DNA from: Papaver somniferum
Lineage: Eukaryota > Streptophyta > Magnoliopsida > Ranunculales > Papaveraceae
Assembly (NCBI RefSeq): GCF_003573695.1
Contig: NC_039361.1
Span: 93,994,279-94,058,278, forward strand
Direction of reading: 5' to 3'
Length of the DNA: 64,000 nucleotides
Shown here: one piece after another, positions 44,569-56,792 of the stretch
How the letters are laid out: each line of letters opens with the position of its first letter
How positions within the stretch are numbered: position 1 is the first letter of the stretch
Notes under the pieces: model-generated
Seen by the model: only the letters and a program-made list of their open reading frames with translations
The model's database searches: none
What the model was told of the DNA's origin: nothing
Translations under genes and position numbers: made by a program

Positions 44569-47500
44569 AGTTTCTTCAACAACTCAAGAGGATAGTATTT
44601 GGATGGTAAAAGGGCCAACGATGTCAGTACGTCACTTGGTCCTAAGTTTTCAACCAAGATTTTAAGGTTTATCAGCTCTTAAAGGTAGTTTTCTAGTTTC
44701 AAGCGCTTTCAAGGGTGGTTCTTATATACTATGAAATATCGGGGATTAGTACAAAAAACTAAGGAGGGATCTATTTTGATGGGAAATGGTGTTTAGATTT
44801 TAGGAGGAAAATTCCATAATATGCTATAGAAAAATAGTTTTACCGATTTTAATAGTAGTTATGCCAATGTTGAGCGTTTCAGCACATTGAGTTTCGTAAA
44901 CAACTCAAAAGGAGAGTATTGGATAGGAAAAGGGCCAACGATGTCAGTACGTCACATGGTCCTCAGTTTTTAACCAAGATCTTAAGTTTATAGGCTTAAA
45001 GGTCGTTTCTAGTTACAGAGTGCTTTCAAGGGTAGTTCCAATATCTAGGAAAATATCCTGTTTGAAACCAATGACCCGGAATTAGTTAAAAAAAACAAAG
45101 GAGGGATCTATTTTGATGGGAAATGGTGTTTAGATTTTTGAAAATTCCATAATATGATATCGAAAAGCCAGTTTTACCGATTTTAATAGTAGTTATGCCA
45201 AATTTTGAGCGTTACTGCATTTTGAGTTTTGTAAACAACTCAAGAGGAGAGTAGTATTTGGATGGTTATGGGAAAGGGCTAACGATGTCAGTATATCACA
45301 TGGTCCTCAGTTTTCAACCAAGATTTTAAGGTTATCATCTCTTAAAGATCGTTTCTAGTTCCAGAGCGCTTTCAGAACGCTTTCAAGGGTAGTTCCTATA
45401 TACTAGGAAAATATCCTGTTTGAAACCAATGACCCGGGGTAGTAAAAAGAATTGAGGGATCTATTTTGATGGAAAATGGTGTATAGATTTTTGTCAAATT
45501 CCATAATATACTATTAAAAAGCAACTTTTACCGATTTCAATTGTAATTATGCCAAATGTTGAGCGTTACAACACTTTGAGTTTCTTAAACAACCAAGAGG
45601 ATTGTATTTGGAGGGGAAAAGGGCCAACGATGTCAGTATCTCACATCGTCCTAAGTTTTCAAACCAAGATTTTAAGGTTGTCAGCTCTTAAAGGTCGTTT
45701 TCTAGTTCAAGAGCGCTTTCAGAACGCTTTCAAGGGTAGTTCCTATATACTCAAAAATATCCTGTCTGAAACCAATGACCCGGGATTAGTAAAAAAATAA
45801 TTGAGGGATCTATTTGATGGAATATGGTGTAGATTTTAGGAAAATTCCATAATATGCTATCTAAAAGCCGTTTTACAGATTTCAATAGTAATTAGGCCAA
45901 ATGTTGAGCGTTACAACACCTTAAGTTCTTAAACAACTCAAGAGGATAGTATTTGGATGGGAAAAGGGCCAACGATGTCAGTACGTCACTTGGTCCTAAT
46001 TTTTCAACCAAGATTTTAAGGTTTATCAGCTCTTAAAGGTAGTTTTTTTCAAAGCGCTTTCAAGGGTAGTTCTTATATACTATGAAATATCGGGGATTAG
46101 TACAAAAAACTAAGGAGGATCTATTTGATGGGAAATGGTGTTTAGATTTTAGGAAAATTCCATAATATGCTACAGAAAATCCAGTTTTATTTACCGATTT
46201 TTATAGTAGTTATGCCAAATGTTGAGCGTTTCAGCACATTGAGTTTCGTAAACAACTCAAGAGGAGAGTATTTGGATAGGAAAAGGGAACGATGTCAGTA
46301 CGTCACATGGTCCTCAGTTTTCAAAACCAAGATCTTAAAGTTTATAAGCTTAAAGGTCGTTTTCTAGTTACAGAGTGCTTTCAAGGGTAGTTCCAATCTT
46401 ACTAGGAAAAATATCCTGTTTGAAACCAATGACCCTGGATAAGTAAACAAAAAAAAGGAGGGATCTATTTTGATGGGAAATGGTGTTTAGATTTTAGTAA
46501 AATTCCATAATATGATATCGAAAAGCCAGTTTTACCGATTTTAATAGTAGTTATGCCAAATTTTGAGCGTTACTGCATTTTGGGTTTTGTAAACAACTCA
46601 AGAGGAGAGTAGATTTGGATGGGAAAAGGGATAACGATGTCAGTATATCACATGGTCCTCAGTTTTCAACCAAGATTTTAAGGTTTATCATCTCTTAAGA
46701 TCGTATTCTAGTCCAGAGCGCTTCAGAACGCTTTCAAGGGTAGTTCCTATATACTAAGAAAATATCCTATTTGAAAACCAATGACCGGGGTTAGTAAAAA
46801 AATTGAGGATCTATTTTGATGGAAATGGTGTATAAATTTTAGTCAAATTCCATAATATACTATTAAAAAGAACTTTACCGATTTCAATAGTAATTATGCA
46901 AATGTGAGCGTTAACACACTTTGAGTTCTTAAACAACCCAAGAGGATTGTATTTGGATGGGGAAAAGGGCCAACGAGTCAGTATCTCACATGGTCCTCAG
47001 TTTTCAACCAAGATTTTAAGGTTTGTCAGCTCTTAAAGGTCGTTTTCTAGTTCAAGAGCGCTTTCAGAACGCTTTCAAGGGTAGTTCCATATACTCAGAA
47101 ATATCCTGTCTGAAACCAATGACCCGGGATTAGTAGATTAGTAAAAAATAATTGAGGGATCTATTTGATGAAAATGGTGTATAGATTTTAGGCAAATCCA
47201 TAATATGCTATAAAAAAAAGCCAGTTTACCGATTTTAATAGTAGTTATGCCAAATGTTTATCGTTACAGCACTTTGAGTTTCGTAAAAAACTCAAGAGGA
47301 GATATTTGGATGGGAAAAGGGCCAACGATATCAGTACGTCACATGGTCCTCAGTTTCAACCAAGATCTTAAGGCTTATAAGCTCTTAAAGGTCGTTTTCT
47401 AGTTCCAGAACGCTTTCAAGGGTGTTCCAATATACTAGGAAAATATCCTGTTTGAAACAAATGACCCGGGATTAGTAAAAAAACTAATGAGGGATCTATT

Positions 47501-47610
47501 TTGATGGGAAATGGTGTTTAGAATTTAGGAAAATTCCATAATATGATATCGAAAAGCCAGTTTTACCGATTTTAATAGTAGTTATGCCAAATTTTGAGCG
47601 TTACTGCACT
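44569..47610. repeat. Near-duplicate of 41,513-44,568 with many indels
   Basis: Repeats the preceding 3.05 kb, including private variants (ggatggtaaaaggg; gctacagaaaatcc at 43,121 and 46,171). From about 44,700 to 47,430 it carries many 1-4-bp insertions and deletions and few substitutions. Probable unpolished consensus. Confidence 0.75.
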
Positions 47611-48119
47611 TTGAGTTTTGTAAACAACTCAAGAGGAGAGTATTTGGATGGGAAAAGGGCCAACGATGTCAGTATCTCACATGGTCCTCAGTTTTCAACC
47701 AAGATTTTAAGGTTTATCATCTCTTAAAGGTCGTTTTCTAGTTCGAGAGCGCTTTCAGAACGCTTTCAAGGGTAGTTCCTATATACTCAGAAAATATCCT
47801 ATCTGAAACCAATGACCAGGGATTAGTAAAAAAATAATTGAGGGGTCTATTTTGATGGAAAATGGTGAATAGATTTTAGGAGAATTCCAAAATATGCTAT
47901 TAAAAAGCAAGTTTTACCGATTTCAATAGTAATTATGTCAAATGTTGAGCGTTACAACACTTTGAGTTTCTTAAACAACTCAAGAGGATTGTATTTTGAT
48001 GGGAAAAGGGCCAACGATGTCAGTACATCACATGGTCCTCAGTTTTCAACAAAGATTTTAAGGTTTATCAGCTCTTAAAAGTCGTTTTCTAGTTCAGAGC
48101 GCTTTCAAGGGTAGTTCCT

Positions 48120-51100
48120 ATATACTGGTTTATAAGTTTATAAATTTTTGGGGCTTTAAGCCTCTTTTCTTGTAAAATTGTCTTGTAGATTTTGTTATCT
48201 ATTAATACAATTTTTGACTTATAAAAAAAAAAAACTATATACTAGGAAAATATCATGTTTGAAACCAATGTCCCGGTATTAGTAAAAAACTAAGGAGGGA
48301 TCTATTTTGATGGAAAATGGTGTTTAGATTTTAGGAAAATTCCATAATATTCTATCAAAAATCCAGTTTTACCGATTTCAATAGTAATTATGCCAAATGT
48401 TGAGCGTTACAGCACTTTAAGTTTCTTAAACAACTCAAGAGGATAGTATTTGGATGGGAAAAGGGCCAACGATGTCAGTACGTCACATGGTCCTCAGTTT
48501 TCAACCAAGATTTTAAGGTTTATCAGCTATTAAAAGTCGTTTTCTAGTTCCAGAGCGCTTTCAAGGGTAGTTCCTATATACTGGTTTATAAGTTTTTAGG
48601 GCTTTAAGCCTCGTTTCTTGTAAACTTGTCTTGCAGATTTTGTTATCTATTAATACAATTTTTGACTTATAAAGAAAAAACCTATATACTAGGAAAATAT
48701 CATGTTTGATACTAATGTCCCGGTATTAGTAAAAAAACTAAGGAGGGATCTATTTTGATGGAAAATGGTGTTTAGATTTTAGGAAAATTCCATATTATGC
48801 TATCAAAAATCAAGTTTTACCGATTTCAATAGTAATTATGCAAAATGTTGAGCGTTACAGCACTTTAAGTTTCTTAAACAACTCAAGAGGATAGTATTTG
48901 GATGGGAAAAGGGCCAAAGATGTCAGTACGTCACATGGTCCTCAGTTTTCAACCAAGATTTTAAGGTTTATCAGCTTTTAAAAGTCGTTTTCTGGTTCCA
49001 GAGCGCTTTTAATGATAGTTCCTATATACTGGTTTATAAGTTTATAAGTTTTTTGGGCTTTAAGCCTCTTTTCTTGTAAACTTGTCTTGTAGATTTTGTT
49101 ATCTTTTAATTCAATTTTTCACTTATAAAATAAACCCTATATACTAGGAAAATATCCTGTTTGAAACCAATGTCCCGGTATTAGTAAAAAAACCAAGGAG
49201 GGATCTATTTTGATGGAAAATGGTGTTTAGATTTTAGGCAAATTCCATAATATGCTATCAAAAATCCAGTTTTACCGATTTCAATAGTAATTATGCCAAA
49301 TGTTGAGCGTTACAGCACTTTAAGTTTCTTAAACAACTCAAGAGGATAGTATTTGGATGGCAAAAGGGCCAACGATTTCAGTACGTCACATGGTCCTCAG
49401 TTTTCAACCAAGATTTTAAGGTTTATCAGCTCTTAAAAGTCGTTTTCTAGTTTCAGAGCGCTTTCAAGGGTAGTTCTTATATACAATGAAATATCGGGGA
49501 TTAGTACAAAAACTAAGGAGGGATATATTTTGATGGGAAATGGTGTTTAGATTTTAGGAAAATTCCATAATATGTTATAAAAAAACCAGTTTTACCGATT
49601 TTAATAGTAGTTATGCCAAACGTTGAGCGTTACAGCACTTTCAGTTTCATAAACAACTCAAGAGAAGAGTATTTGGATGGGAAAAGGCCAACAATGTCAG
49701 TACGTCACATGGTCCTCAGTTTTCAACCAACATCTTAAGGCTTATAAGCTCTTAAAGGTCGTTTTCTTTTTCCAGAGCGCTTTCAAGGGTAGTTCCAATA
49801 TACTAGGAAAATATCCTGTTTGAAACCAATGACCCGGGATAAGTAATAAAACTAAGGAGGGATCTATTTTGATGGGAAATAGTGTTTAGATTTTAGGAAA
49901 ATTCCATAATATGATATCGAAAATCCAGTTTTACCGATTTTCATAGTAATTATGCCAAATTTTGAGCATTACTGCACTTTGAGTTTCGTAAACAACTCAA
50001 GAGGAGAGTATTTGGATGGGAAAAGGGCCAAAGATGTCGGTATCTCACATGGTCCTCAGTTCTCAACCATGATTTTAAGGTTTATCAGCTCTTAAAGATC
50101 GTTTTCTAGTTCCAGAGCGCTTTCAGAACTCTTTCAAGGGTAGTTCCTATATACTCAGAAAATATCCTGTCTGAAACCAATGACCCGGGATTAGTAAAAA
50201 AATAATTGAGGGATCTATTTTGATGGAAAATGGTGTATAGATTTTAGGAAAATTCCATAATATGCTATTAAAAAGCCAGTTTTACCGATTTCAATAGTAA
50301 TTGTGCCAAATGTTGAACGTTAAAACACTTTGAGTTTCTTAAACAACTCAAGAGGATTGTATTTTGATCGGAAAAGGTTCAACGATGTCAGTACGTCATA
50401 TGGTCCTCAATTTTCAACAAAGATTTTAAGGTTTATCAGCTCTTAAAAGTCGTTTTCTAGTTCCAGAGCGCTTTCAAGGGTAGTTCCTATATACTAGTTT
50501 ATAAATTTATAAATTTATAAATTTTTGGGGATTTAAGCCTCTTTTCTTGTAAACTTCTCTTGTAAATTTTGTTATCTATTAATATAATTTTTGACTTATA
50601 AAAAGAAAAACCTATATACTAGGAAAATATCCTGTTTTTAAACCAATGACCCGGGATTAGTAAAAAAACTAAGGAGGGATCTATTTTGATGGAAAATGGT
50701 GTTTAGATTTTAGGAAAATTCCATAATATGCTATCTAAAAGCCAGTTTTACCGATTTCAATAGTAATTGTGCCAAATGTTGAGCGTAACAACACCTTAAG
50801 TTTCTTAAACAACTCAAGAGGATAGTATTTGGATGGGAAAAGGGCCAACGACGTCAGTACGTCACATGGTCCTAAGTTTTCAACCAAGATTTTAAGGTTT
50901 ATCAGCTCTTAAAGGTCGCTTTCTAGTTCCAGAGCGCTTTCAGAACGCTTTCTTGGGTAGTTCCTATATACTAAGAAAATGTCCTATTTGAAACCAATGA
51001 CCCAGGATTAGTAAAAAAAAATGAGGGATCTATTTTGATGGAAAATGGTGTATAGATTTTATGAAAATTCCATAATATGCTATTAAAAAGCCAGTTTTAC

Positions 51101-52072
51101 CGATTTCAATAGTAATTATGCAAAATGTTGAGCGTTACAGCACTTTGAGTTTCTTAAACAACTCAAGAGGATTGTATTTGGATGGGAAAAGGGCCAATGA
51201 TGTCAGTACATCACATTGTCCTCAGTTTTCAACAAAGATTTTAAGGTTTATCAGCTCTTAAAAGTCGTTTTCTAGTTCCAGAGCGCTTTCAAGGGTAGTT
51301 CATGTATACTAGTTTATAAGTTTAAATTTTTTTGGGGCTTTAAGCCTCGTTTCTTGCAAACTTCTCTTGTAAACTTTGTTATCTATTAATATAATTTTTA
51401 ACTTAAAAAAAGAAAAACCTATATACTAGGAAAATATCCTATTTGAAATCAATGACCCGGGATTTGTAAAAAAACTAAGGTGGGATCTATTTTGATGGAA
51501 AATGGTGTTTAGATTTTAGGCAAATTTCATAATATGCTATCAAAAAGCCAGTTTTACCGATTTCAATAGTAATTATGCCAAATGTTGAGCGTTACAGCAC
51601 TTTAAGTTTTTTAAACAACTCAAGAGGATAGTATTTGTATGGGAAAAGGGCTAACGATGTCAGTAGATCACATGGTCCTTAGTTTTCAACCAAGATTTTA
51701 AGGTTTATCGGCTCTTAAAAGTCGTTTTCTAGTTCCAGAGCGCTTTCAGGGGTAGTTCCTATATACTAATTTATAAGTTTTTAATTTTTTGGGGTTTAAG
51801 CCTCTTTTCGTGTAAACTTTGTTATCTATTAATATAATTTTTAACTTATAAAAAGAAAAACCTATATACTAGGAAAATATCCTGTTTGAAACCAATGACT
51901 CGGGATTAGTAAAAAAACTATGGAGGGATCTATTTTGATGGAAAATGGTGTTTATATTTTAGGCAAATTCCATAATATGCTATCAAAAAGCCAGTTTTAC
52001 CGATTTCAATATTAATTATGCCAAATGTTGAGCTTTACAACACTTTAAGTTTCTTAAAAAACTCAAGAGGAT
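48120..52072. repeat. Right flank of satellite 1 with tail-bearing monomers
   Basis: Six of the seven tail-bearing monomers are here. The first three are spaced by about 450 bp (340-bp monomer plus tail), so monomer and tail were amplified together. Ordinary monomers of types a, b and d lie between 49,470 and 50,500. The central 9-mer order is not kept. Confidence 0.8.
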
Positions 52073-53270
52073 TAGACCAGGCAGAACTAATCCAAATTCT
52101 AACAATATTCATCTATTTGAATCAAATTGAAAGACAAAGCCAATACAAAAATAAAGAGTTCATAAAAATGTTGAATTTTTTATACACTAACTCAAAAAAG
52201 TCTACACACTTCGTTATACGTCGAAAGTTGATTTCTGAGACTAAACTGTAAACTAGATAAATTCATCTTTAATTTAAAAAGTTTGAAAAATATATTGTAA
52301 TCAAAATTAATATTTTCTAAGGCAGTACGTCTAGTAAAAATTGCATTTTTATGTACGTTGATTCAAGAAATTATGAAGGAAGCCAAATTTCACAATAGAA
52401 GAAGGATGAAAGACCATGCAGAACTAATCCAAATCCTAACAAATTTGTCGATCTTGAATCAAATAGAAAGACAAAGCCAACACAAAAAGAAAGAGTTCAT
52501 AAAAATGTTGAATTTAATATACGTTTACTCAAAAAAGTCTACACACTTTGTTATAAGTCAGAAATTGATTTCTGAGACTAAATTGTAAACTAGATAAATT
52601 CATCTTTAATATAAAAAGTTTGAAAAATGTATTGTAATCACAAATAATATGTTCTAAGGCATTACGTCTAGTAAAAATTGCGTTTCTATATACGTTGTAT
52701 CAAGAAAATATGAAGGTAGGCAAATTTCACAATAGAAGAAGGATGAAAGACCAAGAAGAACTAATCCAAATCCTAACAAATTTCATCTATCTTGAATCAA
52801 ATAGAAAGACAAAACCAACACAAAATGAAAGAGTTCATAAAAATGATGAATTTCATATACGTTAACTCAAAAAGGTCTACACACTTCGTTATAAGTCTGA
52901 AATTGATTTCTGAAACTATCTTGTAAACTAGTTAAACTCATCTTTAACAGAAAAAGTTTGAAAAATGTATTGTAATCAAAAATAATATGTTCTAAGGCAT
53001 TACGTTCAGTAAAAATTGCATTTCTATATACGTTGATTCAAGAAAATATGAAGGAAGTGAAATTTCAAAATAGAAGAAGGATGAAAGACCAGCCAGAACT
53101 AATCCAAATTCTAACAAATTTCATCTATTTGAATCAAATTGAAAGACAAAGCCAATACAAAAATAAAGAGTTCATAAAAATGTTACATTTTTTATACGTT
53201 AACTCAAAAAAGTCTACACTCTTTGTTATAAGTCGGAAGTTGATTTCTGAGACTAAATTGTAAACTAGAT
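52073..53270. repeat. Satellite 2, left block (~3.5 monomers)
   Basis: Monomers of about 337 bp (gcagaactaatccaaatcctaac ... ctgagactaaattgtaaactagat). The array begins abruptly inside a satellite 1 monomer at about 52,070-52,076 and is cut at 53,270 by LTR element H. No clear sequence similarity to satellite 1. Confidence 0.92.
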
Positions 53271-55751
53271 TGTTAGAGCATTGCTCGGTCGAACTCGCAT
53301 GCGTTTCTATCTCAAGCATGTTTGTCAATATTAGTGATCAAAACTATATGTCTTGATTTCTAGCATACTTATGACTAAGTCTCGGTCTAGGATAGTTAGG
53401 AATAGTTGAGCTCCAGACTCCATGGCGGTTATCTTGCAAAGACGATGAACTACTCAAGGAACCAGTGGAACTTCATCCGACAAAAAGGTATGTGGTGACT
53501 TGAACTCATCTTGTCACTCAAAATTCTATCTACTCTATCTCCTACTCTTGAGACAAAAGTCGTATAAGTATGATAGTTTTCCTACATACACATTTGTTAT
53601 TTCGAGCCGAGTTTACTCGCCTATCTTTTTCTCGAAATACGTGTTGGTAAGATTTTGCTTTAACCATTTTCATCTTTACCCGTGATGAAAGTCATGATGA
53701 CGTTTCAATCTTGAAAATAGCTTTGATGATGATAGTCGATTATTTATGTCTAACGACTGTTATAACATTATAGAAGAATGTTTCAATGATTGAAATATAG
53801 AGTTGAGAATATGTAACCACCTATGGATGTAAGCATATAGTGTGTTCGCGCATTAGTGTATAAATCCATGTGCCGAAAACCAAGTGCGTGCATATGTGTG
53901 CATGCGGTATTGGTGAAGGAGACAGGTTGGGTACGCATACCCGTACGCGTACTAGCGGAAATTCACGTCCGTGAAATTCTGCTGAGTTTGAAGTTTACGA
54001 ACTCAAAAACCAGTCACCTTAGGTACGCGTACCCGTACGCGTACTAGCGGAACTTTTTCACCCGAAAAAGTGTACTGAGTTTGGAAACTAAAACCCGCTC
54101 AAAATCCGGTAGCTAAGGTACGGATACCAGTACGCGTACCCAAGCTAGTTATTTCTCAAATCAGTATTTCATGGACTTAAAATAATAAATTATAAGGAAT
54201 GCAATCTTTGCAAACCGTGGGTATATTGTTCATGAATTGATTCAAATGAATCAAACCAATTTTGTTTCAATTGTGTCTATGTATCAAGACCTAAGAAATT
54301 GAACAACTCTTGAACTAGTTCTTATGAGTCATTTGAACAAGTTATGAGAAAGATGAATACGGTTAATATGAAAGCACTCATATATGGCTAACCATTGGTC
54401 AAACATTTGTGAACCAACCAATGTACACGTTTAGGTACGGTTACTCAAACGTAAATGAATACATTTCATTTGTGTGTGAGAAGCTAAGTTTCGATCTAAC
54501 GGTTGAAAGATATTAGCTTACATAAAGCAGGTTTTTCATCTTACGGTGATTATTGAATGCTTTGTTACCAAGGTAACCTAGATTGCAAAACCTGCTTTGA
54601 AAACTATATAAGGATACGTCTAGCAACCGTTAAAAACTAATCCCCACACCTCATGTGTGATACTAGTTGGTTTGCTAGAGTCGATTCCCCTTTAACTGTA
54701 GGTTTCTTCTCGAGACCTTATCGATTAACGATTGCAAGACTTCATTGGGATTGTGAAGCCAGAAGAAACTACTTCTCTTGTAGTTGAGCGATCTGATCTT
54801 GCCATTTTCTATCGTACGAGTTCAATTGAATAATTGACTTGAGATTATATCTCCGATAGGGCAAGATAAAAAGAAATCACAAACATCTTCGTCTCATCGT
54901 TTGTGATTCCGCAATATATAGTTTCGCTACCATTCGATTTAGATTATTGTGAGGTGATTGATAATACTATGTTGTTATTCGGGAATAAGACTGATTTATC
55001 AATTAGTTCTTGTTCACCTTGATTTCTATCAAAAGACAGAACAAAACTTTTAGGTTTATCTGTGGAAGACAAATTTATCTATCCTTGTAGACTTTTCTGT
55101 GTGATACAAATTTGTTTGCTAAAGTCTTCGACTTTGGGTCGTAGCAACTCCTGGTTGTGGGTGGGATCAGCTAAGGGAATCAAGTGCGTAGCATCCTACT
55201 GGGATCAGAGACTTAAGGAGCGCAACTGTACCTTGAATCAGTGTGAGATTGATTAGGGTTCAACTACAGTCCAGACCGAAGTTAGTTTGTAGTAGGCTAG
55301 TGTCTGTGGCGGTTTAATACAGTGTGGTGTTCAATCTGGACTAGGTCCCAGGGTTTTTCTGCATTTGCCGTTTCCTCGTTAACAAAATTTCTGGTGTCTG
55401 TGTTATTTCTATTCCGCATTATATTTTGCTATATAATTGAAATATCACAGGTTGTGCGTTTGTATCGATCAATTGTGAAATCCAACCATTGGTTGTTGAT
55501 TGGAAATTGATTGATCCTTATATTGGTCTTTGGTACCATCCAAGTTTATTATCCTTGTATTTGATAAAGACTCGCAGGTTTCAATTTGCTTGAGTAAAAT
55601 CAAATCAAGAGAGAGATATTAACTCATCGATATACTTGTCTCTAGATTGAGTCTGACTGTCTAGTTGATTCTCTAGAAAGTATATTGGAGTTAGTCCATA
55701 CAGATTGCTAATCGATATATTGGGTGTGGTTGTTATACCCCCGCTTTTTCA
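53271..55751 (+). repeat. 5' LTR of element H, 2.48 kb
   Basis: Begins tgttagagcattgctcgg and ends gctttttca before the PBS. It contains three palindrome-rich blocks around gtacgcgtac (about 53,928-54,141), a TATA box (54,605-54,612), the leader hairpin (54,875-54,908) and the conserved gggtttttctgcatttgc block (about 55,351). The 3' two thirds align with the tandem LTRs. Confidence 0.88.
54605..54612 (+). promoter_or_regulatory. LTR TATA box (element H)
   Basis: tatataag in aaactatataaggata, at the same place as in the tandem LTRs, followed by ctaatccccacacc. Confidence 0.65.
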
Positions 55752-55753
55752 AT

Positions 55754-55765
55754 TGGTATCAGAGT
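55754..55765 (+). promoter_or_regulatory. Primer-binding site (element H), one mismatch
   Basis: tggtatcagagt followed by agg; the last base is T instead of the C found in the other copies. Confidence 0.85.
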
Positions 55766-55825
55766 AGGAAAACACGTTAAAACCTTATAAGATTGTGTTT
55801 GCTCGATTCTCAAAAGTCTATCCCT

Positions 55826-56428
55826 ATGGGAAATCGTTTTGGGATACTTGATCATAGCATCTGTAACGCACACCAGAGCTCCTTAAAGATTGTTCAAAGA
55901 TTATTCATTAGACCTACGGTCCCTCATAATAATCACATTCCATCTAGTATGTCGGAAAATCTAGATGTGAGAAAACAATATAAGGAAAAAATTAAAAAGA
56001 ATTTTCAAAGAAAACATAGTCAACGCTCAAAGGTATGGACTCTCATAAGAATTACTCTTAATCTCTTTGAGGAATACTACCATAAAGGATCAATTGACAA
56101 GGATCTGCTTAGGGCGTTTGAAAATGTTTTGAAATTCGTAGAAAAGCTAAATTCCCTGGAAAATTCGAACTTCTCTGATAAAAGTCCTGTGCCTGCCAAA
56201 TCTTTTGATTATGCACAAACTGTTTCCAACACCAATTCAGGTGGAGTCAATAAGAGTTCATATGTAATTGGCAAAGGAACCATTTATCAGAAAAGGTCAA
56301 TTCCTGGTCATAAGAAAAGGAGCCCAAGTAATTCTAAGTATTATCAGTATACTTCTGATTCTGGCTACAAATATCAACCGAAAAATTCGCATGAGAAATT
56401 CTCTGCAATTTCCAAACACCTAATTTGA
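55826..56428 (+). CDS. ORF A of element H, gag-like by position
   Basis: Open frame of 200 codons from ATG 55,826 (MGNRFGILDH). It has a helical middle (WTLIRITLNLFEEYYHKG, LLRAFENVLKFVEKLN) and a Lys/Ser/Tyr-rich basic C-terminus (PGHKKRSPSNSKYYQY). I recognise no known domain. It holds the position of the gag-like ORF in the tandem units, but the sequences are not clearly alignable by eye. A basic tail would fit RNA binding, as inference. It is intact, unlike the corresponding region of the older host element. Confidence 0.5.
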   Translation: MGNRFGILDHSICNAHQSSLKIVQRLFIRPTVPHNNHIPSSMSENLDVRKQYKEKIKKNFQRKHSQRSKVWTLIRITLNLFEEYYHKGSIDKDLLRAFENVLKFVEKLNSLENSNFSDKSPVPAKSFDYAQTVSNTNSGGVNKSSYVIGKGTIYQKRSIPGHKKRSPSNSKYYQYTSDSGYKYQPKNSHEKFSAISKHLI

Positions 56429-56608
56429 GGTTTAACTACACCCCATTTGTACATGACTTGAGATGGGGCAAGTAACGGGTTGATTTTGATTTAATTCCTT
56501 TTTTAAGCTTTTCAGTAGGTACTTTCCTTAATAATGTATGTACCTTCAAAAAACCTACTTACCTTTAGTGGGTCGCGGTTCGTGTACGGGTCCAAGCCCA
56601 TGAGTGGG

Positions 56609-56616
56609 TATAAAAG
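56609..56616 (+). promoter_or_regulatory. Internal TATA box before ORF B (element H)
   Basis: tataaaag in gagtgggtataaaagaagttt, 177 bp before the ATG of ORF B. It is the same octamer as at 16,210-16,217 in the related older element. Confidence 0.5.
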
Positions 56617-56792
56617 AAGTTTGGAGTACGCGTGCTCTTCTTCCTCCCCAAACAGTCCGCGTACGTGAACTATTCTAGGGTTCATGTTTTCTCTTCATTA
56701 AAGCTTGTTGAAGAACAATTGTGAAGAGATTCTTCAAGATAAAAAGTCAAGTAAGTAATATCTTGCCCACTCCCTTATTTCCTTCTAGAATC

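Larger units (their letters stand above)
32393..52072. repeat. Satellite 1, ~340-bp monomers, 9-mer higher-order repeat
   Basis: About 19.7 kb of tandem monomers, each starting gttcctatatacta... and ending ...gctttcaagggta, 314-351 bp long. Variants can be told apart by their first bases: a (gttcttatatactatg, about 25 bp shorter), b (gttccaatatac), c (gttcctatatactaag), d (gttcctatatactcag), e (gttcatgtatac). In the centre they follow the order e-a-b-c-d-a-b-c-d. Type e occurs at 35,207, 38,260 and 41,319, giving periods of 3,053 and 3,059 bp. The block from 33,190 to 35,206 is a shorter e-a-b-c-d-a version. No gene is supportable inside it; the short ORFs are monomer by-products. Confidence 0.95.

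Noticed and set aside
33309..52251. Short ORFs inside satellite 1 (for example frames starting MPNVERY...)
   Set aside because: They recur once per monomer, end at random indels and show no family motif. They are by-products of the repeat.
32393..53270. Common origin of satellites 1 and 2
   Set aside because: Monomer lengths are similar, but I see no alignable sequence between them by eye. A formal alignment could still change this.
53856..54047. Frame of 63 codons in the LTR of element H
   Set aside because: It lies in the palindrome-rich U3 block, has no homologue in the tandem LTRs and no motif.
56748..56790. Possible intron (gtaagtaat ... ccttctag) before ORF B of element H
   Set aside because: The donor and acceptor look good, but the interval is only about 40 bp, too short for a plant intron.
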